From JAJECS01 sp965243625 (GTDB lineage: Bacteria > Chloroflexota > UBA11872), in the NCBI GenBank assembly GCA_965243625.1, contig CBDEVI010000002.1:2976001-3040000 (forward strand): a stretch of 64,000 nucleotides of DNA, given 5' to 3'. How positions within the stretch are numbered: position 1 is the stretch's first letter; every line of letters starts with the position of its first letter. Of this stretch, positions 1 through 7,827 are shown piece after piece. Below the pieces are notes generated by a model that saw only the letters and a list, made by a program, of their open reading frames with translations, was not told where the DNA came from and did not search any database. Made by a program: the position numbers and the translations under genes.

Positions 1-677
1 CCGACGGCGCCGTTGGCGGTGAAGTCGGAGAAATCGGTGTTCATGCGGATGCCGCGACGCCAAAAGCGATTGCGCGGCGAGCGCAAGCCGCCGCGCAGGG
101 CCGCGGCTTCCAGCGCTCCGGTCTTCACCCGGTCCGGCCGCACCGCCAGCAGCTCCGCCGTTTCCAACTCGTCGGCGTGGCCTCCGGTGCCCGACTGCAT
201 GATGCGCTTGGCGAGCGCCTCGTCTTCCAGGTCATAGAGCGAGACTCCGGCCATGAAGCGCACCGGAAGCCGCGCGGGCAAGGTTTGCAGCGCCAGGATC
301 AGGGCGGACTCGTTGCCGGTGTGCCAGTTGGTGAAGAGGAACGAATCGAACCCGTGATGCAGCAGCGACGACACGTTGTCCTCGATCACGTGCAGATAGG
401 TCTGCGGTCGCAGCGTGACGGTGCCCGGAAAGCCCATGTGATAGGCCGACATGCCGTAGGGAATGGTCGGCGCGACGAGAATCTGGGGGTGAAAGCGCTC
501 CGCCAGGCGCAGCGTCAGGTCCTCCGCGATGACCAGATCGGTGTCGAGCGAGGTGTTCGGTCCGTGCTGCTCGATGGACCCCAGCGGGATCGCGACCAGC
601 CGCACGCCGTCGCGCGCCGCCTCGACCTCGGGCCAGGTCATGTGGGTCAGTCGCAGGGGTCGTGGAAGGTCAGCCAT
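1..677 (-). CDS. Creatininase-family amidohydrolase, 3' end cut by the window edge
   Basis: An open frame on the minus strand starts at an ATG at 675-677 and runs off the left edge, leaving about 225 residues without a stop. The N-terminal part reads IPLGSIEQHGPNTSLDTD, the metal-binding signature of the creatininase/creatinine amidohydrolase family. It is followed by FPGTVTL, then TNWHTGNESAL in place of the usual N-x-HGGN, and GGHADELETAE, the downstream H/E metal-ligand motif. These enzymes are cytoplasmic dinuclear metal hydrolases of cyclic or linear amides; the family also includes peptide-processing members such as MftE. The substrate cannot be told from sequence. No partner gene is visible because the downstream side is missing. 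Family assignment is firm; function is not. Confidence 0.85.
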   Translation of the reverse strand, partial: MADLPRPLRLTHMTWPEVEAARDGVRLVAIPLGSIEQHGPNTSLDTDLVIAEDLTLRLAERFHPQILVAPTIPYGMSAYHMGFPGTVTLRPQTYLHVIEDNVSSLLHHGFDSFLFTNWHTGNESALILALQTLPARLPVRFMAGVSLYDLEDEALAKRIMQSGTGGHADELETAELLAVRPDRVKTGALEAAALRGGLRSPRNRFWRRGIRMNTDFSDFTANGAV

Positions 678-928
678 GCAGCGAGGGTGGCGGCGAGCGA
701 CGGCTATCATAACCTTGGCCCGACAGGTGAGCCGTGGGTCACGCTGCTCGAGCGCAGGCGCATTTACTACGCTCCCCTGCCCTTCGCTTCGCGCTTCCAT
801 GCCGGGATACGGTCGAATCTCCTCTTCTTAGATCGGAGATCGGTCCGGTTCCCTCTCCCTCTGGGAGAGGGTTAGGGTGAGGGCGACTGCAAGCAATGTG
901 ACCCACGCGAAACAGGTAGGCCGAGACG
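678..928. other. Divergent intergenic region between the creatininase gene and coaX
   Basis: This region holds no convincing gene. A possible minus-strand -10 box (TATGAT, 706-711 on the complement) lies 29 bases upstream of the creatininase start, but I see no good -35. The right part contains a hairpin repeat at 844-883, annotated separately. Confidence 0.4.
844..883. repeat. Dispersed hairpin repeat, family R1
   Basis: A short inverted repeat (CCCTCTCCC, small loop, GGGAGAGGG) is followed by the tail GGTTAGGGTGAGGG. The same unit, more or less degenerate, recurs at 7877-7907, 11552-11594, 19753-19790, 29162-29192, 31488-31520, 33066-33100 (opposite strand), 56125-56167 and 56250-56281. 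It lacks a T-run, so it is not a standard terminator. It behaves like a REP-type intergenic element. Confidence 0.8.
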
Positions 929-1693
929 TTGATTCTGGCTGTCGACATTGGCAACACCGACGTCACGTGCGGCGTCATCGACGACGCCACGGTCCGAGCG
1001 CGCTGGGCGCTGCACAGCGATCTCAATCGCACTGAGCACGAGTTCGCCGACCTGCTGCGAGCGATGCTGGCCTACGTCGATGCCGGCCCGATCGTTCACG
1101 CGGTCGTCGGCTCCGTGGTTCCGGCCCTGACGCCGCGCATCAGCGAGGCCCTCGCCGCGGTCATTACGACGCCGCCCCTCGTCGTGCGCGCCGAGGCGGT
1201 GCCGGGAATCCGGTTGCGCGTCGATGAGCCGGCGCAGGTGGGCGTCGACCGCGTGGCCAACGCCATCGCCGCGCGCGCGGAGGTCGGGGGGCCGGTCATC
1301 GTCGCCGATCTCGGCAGCGTGACCACCTTCGACGTCGTCGACGCCCGGGGCGACCTGCGCGGCGTCGTCATCGCGCCCGGCATCCGAGCGCTCGGCGAGG
1401 CGCTCACGGCCTCGGGGGCACAATTGCCGAAGATTGACATCGAACGGCCCGAGGGGCTCGTGGGTCGCAACACGGTCGATGCGATGCGCGCCGGCGTCTA
1501 TTGGGGCTACGTGGAGCTCGCGCGCGGCGTGATCGGTCGGCTCACCGCCGAGCCCGGCGGCCCCTGGAAGGTCGTCGCCACCGGCGGTCTGGCGGCCCGG
1601 CTCGCCGCGGACGTGGGGGGATTCGAGCGGGTGGACGCCGACCTCACGCTGAAGGGCCTGGCTCGTATTCACCGAGCGATGACGGGCGAATGA
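929..1693 (+). CDS. coaX: Type III pantothenate kinase
   Basis: Phosphorylates pantothenate to 4'-phosphopantothenate, the first committed step of coenzyme A synthesis, in the cytoplasm. The 254-residue product has the usual family length. It opens with AVDIGNTDVT, the phosphate-binding D-x-G-N-T motif with Asp6. It continues with GVDRVANAIAA, then DLGSVTTFDVVD (the second nucleotide-binding motif, usually D-x-G-T-A-T-T-x-D), and NTVDAMRAGVYWGY. The start is a TTG at 929, chosen because the family begins directly with this motif; an AGGTAGG sequence lies about 10 bases upstream. The stop overlaps the coaBC start by 4 bases (ATGA), so the two CoA genes are translationally coupled. Confidence 0.92.
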   Translation: MILAVDIGNTDVTCGVIDDATVRARWALHSDLNRTEHEFADLLRAMLAYVDAGPIVHAVVGSVVPALTPRISEALAAVITTPPLVVRAEAVPGIRLRVDEPAQVGVDRVANAIAARAEVGGPVIVADLGSVTTFDVVDARGDLRGVVIAPGIRALGEALTASGAQLPKIDIERPEGLVGRNTVDAMRAGVYWGYVELARGVIGRLTAEPGGPWKVVATGGLAARLAADVGGFERVDADLTLKGLARIHRAMTGE

Positions 1694-2886
1694 GCGTGCT
1701 GGCGGGCGCGCGGGTCGTCCTCGGCGTCACCGGCAGCATCGCCGCCTACAAGGCGGCGGAGCTGGCCAGCGCGCTCACGCAGGCCGGTGCGCACGTGGAC
1801 GTGGCGCTCTCGCGAAGCGCCGAGCAATTCGTCGCCCCGATGACCTTCGAGGCGCTCACCCAGCGCCAGGTCGTCACGGCGGACACGCCAATGACGCCCG
1901 AGCATCGCATCGCCCACGTCGAGTTGGGCCGCGCGGCCGACGTCGTCGTCATCGCCCCGGCCACCGCGACCACCATCGCGCGTCTGGCGCTCGGTCTGGC
2001 CGAAGACGCCGTCACGGAGATCGCGCTGGTCAGCGCCGCTCCGGTGGTGGTCGCGCCCGCCATGGAACCCGGCATGCTGGCGCATCCGGCCACGCAAGCC
2101 AACCTCGACGCCCTGCAAGGCCGCGGCGTGCACGTCATTCCGCCGGACGAGGGGCGGCTCGCGTCGGGAGCGACCGGACAGGGCCGGTTGCCGCCTACGG
2201 AAACCCTCGTCGATGCCGTGCGGCTCGTGCTGGGGCGGTCCGGGCCGCTGGCGGGCCGCTCGATCGTGGTCTCCGCCGGGGGGACCCGCGAGTTCATGGA
2301 CCCTGTGCGCTACATCGGAAACCGCGCCACGGGCCGCCAGGGCGTGGCGCTGGCCCGCGCCGCGCTCGAACGCGGTGCCGACGTGCGGCTCGTGATTGGC
2401 GCGGCAACCGTGGATCCGCCCTATGGCGTCACGACTCAAGAGGTGGAGTCTGCCGACGCCATGTTGGAGGCCCTGCAAGCCGCGACCCACGACTGCGACG
2501 CCCTCATCATGAACGCGGCGGTCGGCGACTTTCGTCCGGCCGAGCAGTCCGCGGGCAAGATCAAGCGACGCGCCGGCGTGCCCACGGTGGGCCTGGTGGA
2601 AAACCCGAGTCTGCTGGCAGCGCTCCGCGGCGATTTCGTGCGGGTGGCCTTTGCCGCGGAGACCGACGACCACGAAGCCAACGCCCGGGCCAAGCTTCAC
2701 GAACTAGAGCTCGACGCGGTGGTGGTCAACGACGTGGCGGGTGAGGATCGCGGCTTCGCCGCGTCGACCAACGAGGTCACCATGCTCACCCGCGACGGCG
2801 GGCGCCGCGAGGTCTCGCTGCGGAGCAAGGCGGCGGTGGCCGACGCCGTGCTCGATCTGGTGCAGGAGCTGATCGACGCGAAATAG
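1690..2886 (+). CDS. coaBC: Bifunctional phosphopantothenoylcysteine decarboxylase / phosphopantothenate-cysteine ligase
   Basis: Catalyses two consecutive steps of CoA synthesis: joining cysteine to phosphopantothenate (CoaB, C-terminal half) and FMN-dependent decarboxylation (CoaC, N-terminal half). The start is the ATG overlapping the coaX stop; the frame is open further upstream but inside coaX. The 398-residue length is normal. CoaC domain, residues 1-180: GVTGSIAAYKA at the flavin site, His76 at the position of the E. coli catalytic His75, and PATATT as the PASANT-like motif. CoaB domain: GGTREFMDPVRYIGN, AAVGDFRP, KIKR and NDVAGEDRGF. Two decarboxylase residues differ from E. coli: Glu126 stands where Asn125 is, and Ser159 where the flap Cys158 is. 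The CoaB motifs look intact. Identity is secure; the decarboxylase chemistry may differ. Confidence 0.93.
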   Translation: MSVLAGARVVLGVTGSIAAYKAAELASALTQAGAHVDVALSRSAEQFVAPMTFEALTQRQVVTADTPMTPEHRIAHVELGRAADVVVIAPATATTIARLALGLAEDAVTEIALVSAAPVVVAPAMEPGMLAHPATQANLDALQGRGVHVIPPDEGRLASGATGQGRLPPTETLVDAVRLVLGRSGPLAGRSIVVSAGGTREFMDPVRYIGNRATGRQGVALARAALERGADVRLVIGAATVDPPYGVTTQEVESADAMLEALQAATHDCDALIMNAAVGDFRPAEQSAGKIKRRAGVPTVGLVENPSLLAALRGDFVRVAFAAETDDHEANARAKLHELELDAVVVNDVAGEDRGFAASTNEVTMLTRDGGRREVSLRSKAAVADAVLDLVQELIDAK

Positions 2887-2970
2887 CCGCTAGGAAAACT
2901 TGCGCACGGACCGCCCGCGCCCCCTGAGGTTGCGGAGTTTTGCCGGCACATCCCCGTGATAGCCTGCGGC

Positions 2971-3204
2971 ATGAGCGATCGTCGCCCCGTCCGGGCCGAA
3001 TCGGAACTCGACCAACCCCGGCTCATCGGCGGCGACGACGTCAATCAGCCCGGCAGCCCCCGCCAGCGCGCGGCATCGTCGCCGCTCCCATCCGCGCCGG
3101 CTCCCGGCCCTTCGGGCGCCATGTGGATGCTGGTGGCCCTGGTCATGGGCGCGGCGATCGGCGCCGTGGCCGGCACCGTGGCGGCGTTCGTGATCTTCGG
3201 CTAG
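2971..3204 (+). CDS. Small protein with one C-terminal membrane segment, unknown function
   Basis: A 77-residue frame. Residues 1-45 are polar and rich in Pro, Arg and Ser, and probably disordered. A hydrophobic glycine/alanine-rich helix (MWMLVALVMGAAIGAVAG onwards) reaches almost to the C-terminus, predicting a tail-anchored or single-pass membrane protein with a cytoplasmic N-terminus. An in-frame GTG at 2956 would add five residues; the ATG at 2971 is preferred, though neither has a strong ribosome binding site. It sits 84 bases after coaBC on the same strand and could be co-transcribed. I do not recognise a family. The clean hydrophobic segment argues that it is a real gene. Confidence 0.5.
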   Translation: MSDRRPVRAESELDQPRLIGGDDVNQPGSPRQRAASSPLPSAPAPGPSGAMWMLVALVMGAAIGAVAGTVAAFVIFG

Positions 3205-3226
3205 CCGCCTCGCGCCGACTTTCCGG

Positions 3227-3871
3227 CTAGGACTCTGCCTCCGTCGCTCCGCCGGCCAGTCCGGACAGTTCCCCCCACGTCACCGGCACTTGCACCCCCA
3301 CCGGCTCGCCGCGGTTGTTGACGTCGGGCACCGGCGCCAGCACGTAGCCGTGGGCAATGCCGAAATCCAGGATCCGCCGCGTCAGCACCACGTCCTGCGC
3401 GCAGTAGTCGATCACCCGCTGCCGATCGTCCGGGCGCCCCGTCCGCCACAGCCGCACCGCCTCCGTGCCGTCTTCCAGGGTCTTCTCCTGGCCGAACATC
3501 GTCCGCGCGATGTTTTGCAGACTCAGCCCGCGGCGGCGGCCGGTGACGCTCTGAATGGCCGCCAGGAGGTCCAGGCTGCGTTCGCGCAGCGTGTCAACGG
3601 GTCCGTACGCCGTCATCACTTCGCAATCGAATCGCAGCGAGTTGAAGCCGACCACGTGGGGGAATCCCTCGAGGTATTCGATGAGCGCGCCGGCCTCGGG
3701 TTCTTCCCAGGACTTCTGCATGCCCTGGTCGTCGATGGTCACCGCCACCGCCAGACCGAAATCCCGGATGCGTCTCCAACCGCCCGGGACCTCGTAGCTC
3801 AGCCGCAGCGTCTCGACGTCCCACACAACGTAGCGCCGGTCGCCGGGGGGTGGGTCGGGCAGCGCAGGCAT
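3227..3871 (-). CDS. DEDDy-type 3'-5' exonuclease domain protein (RNase H-like fold)
   Basis: A 214-residue protein read from the ATG at 3869-3871. It shows the ordered DnaQ-like exonuclease motifs: VVWDVETLRL near the N-terminus (Exo I, D-x-E), VVGFNSLRFDCEVM (Exo II, N-x3-FD) and VIDYCAQDVVLT (Exo III, Y-x3-D). These supply the four acidic metal ligands plus the tyrosine of the DEDDy subclass. It resembles the stand-alone predicted exonucleases related to the PolB proofreading domain and YprB rather than DNA polymerase subunits. The frame stays open far upstream, under ilvB, but that part is an antisense artefact; homology begins just after this ATG. It converges on the small membrane gene. 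The substrate (RNA or DNA) cannot be told. Confidence 0.78.
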   Translation of the reverse strand: MPALPDPPPGDRRYVVWDVETLRLSYEVPGGWRRIRDFGLAVAVTIDDQGMQKSWEEPEAGALIEYLEGFPHVVGFNSLRFDCEVMTAYGPVDTLRERSLDLLAAIQSVTGRRRGLSLQNIARTMFGQEKTLEDGTEAVRLWRTGRPDDRQRVIDYCAQDVVLTRRILDFGIAHGYVLAPVPDVNNRGEPVGVQVPVTWGELSGLAGGATEAES

Positions 3872-3940
3872 CCGCGCATTATGCGGGATCGCGCGGCGGC
3901 CCCACGCGCGCCCCACTCCAGTCACTCCGCCCCACTTCCC

Positions 3941-3975
3941 GTCATTCCGAGCCGCAGGCGAGGAATCTAAGGGGC
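3941..3975. repeat. Half copy of the 80-bp palindromic repeat R2
   Basis: The sequence GTCATTCCGAGCCGCAGGCG followed by AGGAATCTAAGGGGC matches one arm of the palindromes at 19901-19983, 32872-32953 and 60104-60186. The opposite arm is missing here. It lies between the exonuclease start and the ilv promoter. Confidence 0.6.
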
Positions 3976-4073
3976 CGGCAAAGGGCAGTCGCGCCGGCAA
4001 ATCCTGACCGGCCCTGGAGAAAGACAGGGAGTGCGCAGCCGAACACGCGCCCCAAATCCTTCGGCCAAAAGTC

Positions 4074-4102
4074 TTGCCCAGCCCCGAACCGCCTGATACG
4101 TT
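4074..4102 (+). promoter_or_regulatory. Candidate sigma-70-type promoter of the ilv operon
   Basis: A TTGCCC -35 hexamer (4074-4079) is separated by 17 bases from TACGTT (4097-4102), which is preceded by TGA in the extended -10 position. Transcription would start near 4109, giving a leader that contains the whole T-box element. The match to consensus is moderate. Position and spacing make it the best candidate in the gap. Confidence 0.4.
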
Positions 4103-4164
4103 GGAGCCGAACCTGCTGGGCGACGGCTGGGCCGTGGCGCGGCAGGAGCCGAAAAGCCAACGGC

Positions 4165-4384
4165 GTTGACGGGGAAGAGTAGGTACTCCTCCAACCCTGA
4201 GCGAGCTGGAGATGGTGCGAGCCAGCGGGTTGTGGGCACCGAAGGTCGCCCCTGAGCCGGTCGGTCGATCCACGGGGAGGCCGGCCCGGTCGCCCACCGT
4301 TAGCGGGGCGCCGAGTGGCCCGGCGTATGCCGGGCAATCGGGGTGGTACCGCGGGTTGAGCCCGTCCCCTGGGGACGGGCTTTT
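4165..4384 (+). promoter_or_regulatory. T-box riboswitch controlling ilvB-ilvN-ilvC
   Basis: A tRNA-sensing leader. The 5' part (GGGAAGAGTAGGTACTCC from about 4171) and the distal GAGCTGGAGATGGTGCGAG (4203-4221) look like Stem I with its AG-bulge/GGTG elements. The near-invariant T-box sequence GGGTGGTACCGCGGG is at 4341-4355, with the UGGU bulge at 4344-4347 whose last U would pair with discriminator base A73. A terminator hairpin follows directly (4360-4384). Uncharged tRNA should stabilise the antiterminator and allow transcription. In the sequence GAAGGTCGCCCC, GTC at 4245-4247 is the most likely specifier codon, implying tRNA-Val; this rests on the usual spacing and is less certain than the T-box itself. 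Confidence 0.9.
4360..4384 (+). terminator. Intrinsic terminator of the T-box leader
   Basis: GCCCGTCC pairs with GGACGGGC around a short loop, immediately followed by TTTT (4381-4384). The 5' arm lies just after the T-box sequence, the standard arrangement in which antiterminator and terminator are mutually exclusive. Confidence 0.85.
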
Positions 4385-4576
4385 GTACGTGCTGAGGGCA
4401 GGATGAACGATCACGTGACGGCAGGTCCGAGCCACGATGGCCGAGCCACTCGCGCCGGCGAGCCGCTTGGTTGGGCGCTGCCTGTCGCGGTAGGCGGCGC
4501 GAACCGGCGGTAACGCGCCGGTTCGCGGCTCCCCCTCGATCCCGCAACTCTTCGACCCTGACAGGAGCACCCCCCT
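4385..4576 (+). other. Leader segment between the T-box terminator and ilvB, with a small open frame and a perfect hairpin
   Basis: This 190-base stretch holds a 36-codon open frame (ATG 4403-4405 to TAA 4511-4513) preceded by GAGGGCAGG. Its stop codon lies in the loop of a perfect 10-bp hairpin (GCGAACCGGC 4499-4508 pairs with GCCGGTTCGC 4517-4526). The hairpin has no T-run. The peptide has no run of branched-chain residues. It may be an additional control element or chance. The ilvB ribosome binding site (CAGGAGC) lies at the right end. Confidence 0.3.
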
Positions 4577-6298
4577 ATGACCGCCTCTGAATCCAACGGC
4601 TCGACCAACGGCGCCGTGCCCGCCCGCTCGGGCGGCCAGGTGATCTGCGAAGCCATCCTGGCCGAGGACATCGACGTGATCTTCGGCATGCCCGGCGGCG
4701 CCTCGCTGCCGTTCTACGACTCGCTCTACCACTACCAGGACCGCATCCGCCACGTGCTGGCGCGGCATGAACAGGGAGCCGGCTTCGCGGCCAACGGCTA
4801 TGCGCGGGCCACCGGCAAGGTCGGCGTGGCCACGAGCACCTCGGGCCCCGGGGCGACGAACCTCGTCACCAGCATGGCCAACGACCACATGGACTCGGTG
4901 CCCGTGGTCTACATCACGGGCCAGGTCGCGCGTCCGGCCATCGGCTCCGACGCCTTTCAGGAAACCGACATTACCGGGATCAGCATTCCCATCACCAAGC
5001 ACAACTACCTGGTGATGCATGCCGACGAGTTGCCCCGCGTCATGGCCGAGGCCTTCTACCTGGCCAAGTCCGGCCGCCCCGGTCCCGTCGTGGTGGACGT
5101 GCCCAAGGACGTGTTCTTGGAGGAAACCACCGTCCCGGCGCCCGACCGGGTGAACCTGCGCGGCTACCGTCCGGTCCGCGCCGGCAACCTCAAGATGGTG
5201 CGCCGCGCGGCTGAGGTCATCAACGCCTCCGAACGGCCCATGATCATGGCCGGCCACGGCGTGGATATCTCCGGCGCGGCGCCCGAGCTGTTCGAGCTGG
5301 CGACGGGCGGCAACGTCCCGGTGGTCACCACGCTGCACGGCGTCGGCGGGTTTCCCGAGACCCACCCGCTCTCCTTCGGCATGCTCGGCATGCACGGGCT
5401 GGCCTATGCCAACTTCGCCATGGGCGAGACCGACTGCATCATTGGGTTGGGCGTGCGCTTCGACGACCGGGCCGTGGGCAAGGTCGACGAGTTCGGCCCC
5501 AACGCCAAGGTCGTGCACATCGACGTCGATCCGGCGGAGATCGGCAAGGTGCTCGACACCGAGGTGCCGATCGTGGGCGATCTCAAGCTCACCCTCCAGG
5601 CCTTGAATCCGCTCATCGAGCATCGCGAGCGGCGCCCGTGGATCGAGCAGCTCAACGAGTGGCGCGAGAACCACCCGTCGCTCGACATTCCCGACAGCCC
5701 CGACACGGTGTTGCCGCAGGAAGTCGTGCGGTCGATCTACGACGCCTCGGGCGGCGACGCGCGCGTCATCGCCGACGTCGGCCAGAACCAGATGTGGGCC
5801 TCGCAGCACTTCTGGTATGAGAAGCCGCGCCGCTTCTTCAGCGCCGGGGGCCTTGGCCCGATGGGCTACGCGCTGCCCGCGGCCATGGGCGTGCAGATGG
5901 GCGCGCCCGGCGAGCCCGTCTGGTGCGTCACCGGCGACGGCGGGCTGCTCATCAACATCCAGGAGTTCAACACGCTGGCCGCGGAGAAGATCCCGGTCAA
6001 GGTCGCCATTCTCAACAACGCCCACCTGGGCATGATTCGGCAGTGGCAGCAGTTCTTCTACGAGGGCCGCTACATGGGCGCGTTCCTCGACAATCCCGAC
6101 TTCGCCAAGGTGGCCGAGGCCTTTGGCCTGCGCGGCGTCTCGGTGAGCTCGCGCGATGAGCTGCACGAAGCCATCGCCGACGCCCACGCCTACGACGGCC
6201 CGGTCGTGCTCGACGTGCACGTCGACCGCGTCGAGAACGTCTATCCCATGATCGTGCCGGGCACGGGCGTCCGCAGCGTGATCGAGGACCCGCGATGA
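4577..6298 (+). CDS. ilvB: Acetolactate synthase, large catalytic subunit
   Basis: A thiamine-diphosphate enzyme that condenses two pyruvates to acetolactate (Val/Leu branch) or pyruvate with 2-oxobutyrate (Ile branch). The 573 residues cover the three domains of the family. The N-terminal pyrimidine-binding domain has the catalytic Glu65 in RHEQGAGFAANGYAR. The central domain follows (roughly 200-340). The C-terminal pyrophosphate-binding domain has the GDG...NN motif at residues 453-481 (GDGGLLIN to ILNN). A CAGGAGC ribosome binding site precedes the ATG. It is the first structural gene after the T-box and overlaps ilvN by 4 bases, so holoenzyme subunits are made in a coupled way. Confidence 0.95.
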   Translation: MTASESNGSTNGAVPARSGGQVICEAILAEDIDVIFGMPGGASLPFYDSLYHYQDRIRHVLARHEQGAGFAANGYARATGKVGVATSTSGPGATNLVTSMANDHMDSVPVVYITGQVARPAIGSDAFQETDITGISIPITKHNYLVMHADELPRVMAEAFYLAKSGRPGPVVVDVPKDVFLEETTVPAPDRVNLRGYRPVRAGNLKMVRRAAEVINASERPMIMAGHGVDISGAAPELFELATGGNVPVVTTLHGVGGFPETHPLSFGMLGMHGLAYANFAMGETDCIIGLGVRFDDRAVGKVDEFGPNAKVVHIDVDPAEIGKVLDTEVPIVGDLKLTLQALNPLIEHRERRPWIEQLNEWRENHPSLDIPDSPDTVLPQEVVRSIYDASGGDARVIADVGQNQMWASQHFWYEKPRRFFSAGGLGPMGYALPAAMGVQMGAPGEPVWCVTGDGGLLINIQEFNTLAAEKIPVKVAILNNAHLGMIRQWQQFFYEGRYMGAFLDNPDFAKVAEAFGLRGVSVSSRDELHEAIADAHAYDGPVVLDVHVDRVENVYPMIVPGTGVRSVIEDPR

Positions 6299-6816
6299 AC
6301 GGGACCAGCCGCAGCCACACGCTCGTGGCCATGGTGGCCGACCATCCGGGTGTCCTCACCCGCGTGGCCAGCATGTTTCGGCGACGCGGATTCAACATCG
6401 CCAGCCTGGCCGTCGGCAATTGCGAGGAGCCGGGCTATTCCCGCATGACCATCGAGGTCCGGGGCACGGACGACGAGGTCAAGCAGTTCGAGAAGCAGCT
6501 CTACAAGCTGGTGGAGGTCATCACGGTCCGCGATCTCACCGACGTCTCGGCCGTGCAGACGGAGACGGCGCTGGTGCGGGTGCGCGTGTCGCCGGAGGAC
6601 CGCCCCGGCCTGGCCGACATTGCCAGCATCTTCCACGGCGAGATCGTGGACGTGGGCCGAGACAGCATGATTGTCCAGATCACGGGAGTTTCCGAGACAA
6701 TCGACCGATTCCTGGACGTAATCGCCGAATACGGCATCGACGAGTTGACGCGCACCGGCATCGTCGCCATGGCGCGCGGGACCAAGACCTCGCGGAATGG
6801 GAGCGCACGTGGATAG
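6295..6816 (+). CDS. ilvN: Acetolactate synthase, small regulatory subunit
   Basis: The regulatory subunit that activates IlvB and confers feedback inhibition, classically by valine. The 173-residue protein starts at the ATG within the ilvB stop (ATGA). An N-terminal ACT domain (about residues 5-80) reads HTLVAMVADHPGVLTRVASMFRRRGFNI, the amino-acid-binding loop. A C-terminal IlvN domain follows (ALVRVRVSPEDRPGLADIA, then a second ACT-like fold). The length is normal for the family. Its 3' end overlaps the most upstream ilvC start by 20 bases. Confidence 0.94.
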   Translation: MNGTSRSHTLVAMVADHPGVLTRVASMFRRRGFNIASLAVGNCEEPGYSRMTIEVRGTDDEVKQFEKQLYKLVEVITVRDLTDVSAVQTETALVRVRVSPEDRPGLADIASIFHGEIVDVGRDSMIVQITGVSETIDRFLDVIAEYGIDELTRTGIVAMARGTKTSRNGSARG

Positions 6817-7813
6817 CAAAGTCCTCTACGAGACCGACATCACCTCCGACGAGCTGGAGGGCAAGAAGGTCGCCGTGCTCGGCTACGGCAGCCAGGGTCA
6901 CGCGCACGCGCTGAATCTGCGCGATTCCGGCGTCGACGTCGTGGTGGGCCTGCGGCCCGGCAGCTCCTCGCGCGAGCGCGCCGAGGACGCCGACCTGGTC
7001 GTGCTCGACACCGACGAGGCCGTCGCCGTCTCCGACGCCACCATGATCGCGCTGCCCGATCAGACCCAGGCCGAGGCGTTCGACACCCAGATCCGGCCCA
7101 ATCTCAAGGCCGGTCAGGCGCTCATGTTCGCCCACGGGTTTAACATTCACTACGGCCAGATCATCCCGCCGCCGGAGATCGACGTGGTCATGGTGGCGCC
7201 CAAGGGCCCCGGTCACATCGTGCGCGACATGTTCGAGCAGGAAGTCGGCGTGCCCGCGCTGATCGCCGTGGCGCAGGACGCCAGCGGCCGCGCGCGGGAC
7301 GTGGCCCTGTCCTATGCCAAGGCGCTGGGCGCGGCGAAGGCCGGCCTCATCGAGACGACCTTCAAGGACGAGACGGAGACCGACCTCTTCGGCGAGCAGA
7401 GCGTGCTGTGCGGCGGCACCACCGCGCTCATCAAGGCGGCCTTCGACACCCTGGTCGAGGCCGGCTACGACCCGCGGCTGGCCTACTTCGAGTGCCTGCA
7501 CGAGCTCAAGCTGATCGTGGACCTCATCTACCAGGGCGGCCTCACCTACATGCGGCACTCGGTCAGCGACACCGCCGAGTACGGCGACCTGGTCTCGGGC
7601 CCTCGCGTGGTCAACGAGAATTCGCGACAGGTCATGCGCCAGCTGCTCACCGAGATTCAGGACGGCACCTTCGCTCGAAACTGGATTCTGGAGAACCAGG
7701 CAGGCCGGCCGGCGTACAACGCCTTGCGAAACGCCGACCTAAATCATGAACTCGAGCGTGTCGGCAGCGATTTGCGCAGTATGATGGACTGGCTGCCAAA
7801 GACTCGCGAGTGA
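6797..7813 (+). CDS. ilvC: Ketol-acid reductoisomerase
   Basis: An NADPH-dependent Mg enzyme converting acetolactate or acetohydroxybutyrate to the dihydroxy acids of the Val, Leu and Ile pathways. The N-terminal Rossmann domain carries VAVLGYGSQGHAHALNLRDSG. The C-terminal knotted domain has the metal ligands in ETDLFGEQSVLCGG and the downstream YFECLHELKL segment. This is a class I (short) enzyme. The ATG at 6797 overlaps ilvN; a GTG at 6809 with GGGAG five bases upstream gives an N-terminus (MDSKVLYETD) that fits homologues better and may be the true start. It is the third gene of the T-box operon. Confidence 0.95.
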   Translation: MGAHVDSKVLYETDITSDELEGKKVAVLGYGSQGHAHALNLRDSGVDVVVGLRPGSSSRERAEDADLVVLDTDEAVAVSDATMIALPDQTQAEAFDTQIRPNLKAGQALMFAHGFNIHYGQIIPPPEIDVVMVAPKGPGHIVRDMFEQEVGVPALIAVAQDASGRARDVALSYAKALGAAKAGLIETTFKDETETDLFGEQSVLCGGTTALIKAAFDTLVEAGYDPRLAYFECLHELKLIVDLIYQGGLTYMRHSVSDTAEYGDLVSGPRVVNENSRQVMRQLLTEIQDGTFARNWILENQAGRPAYNALRNADLNHELERVGSDLRSMMDWLPKTRE

Positions 7814-7827
7814 GACTTCGCATCGAC

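Noticed and set aside
13..875. Plus-strand open frames at the left edge
   Set aside because: They are antisense to the creatininase-family frame, which carries the full metal-site motifs.
844..883. R1 hairpins as ordinary intrinsic terminators
   Set aside because: They lack a T-run, recur in both orientations and even lie within coding ends, so they are better described as a dispersed repeat.
3885..6220. Very long minus-strand open frame joining the exonuclease to sequence antisense to ilvB
   Set aside because: Only the last 214 codons show family motifs. The rest mirrors ilvB and the T-box leader and is an effect of high GC on stop-codon frequency.
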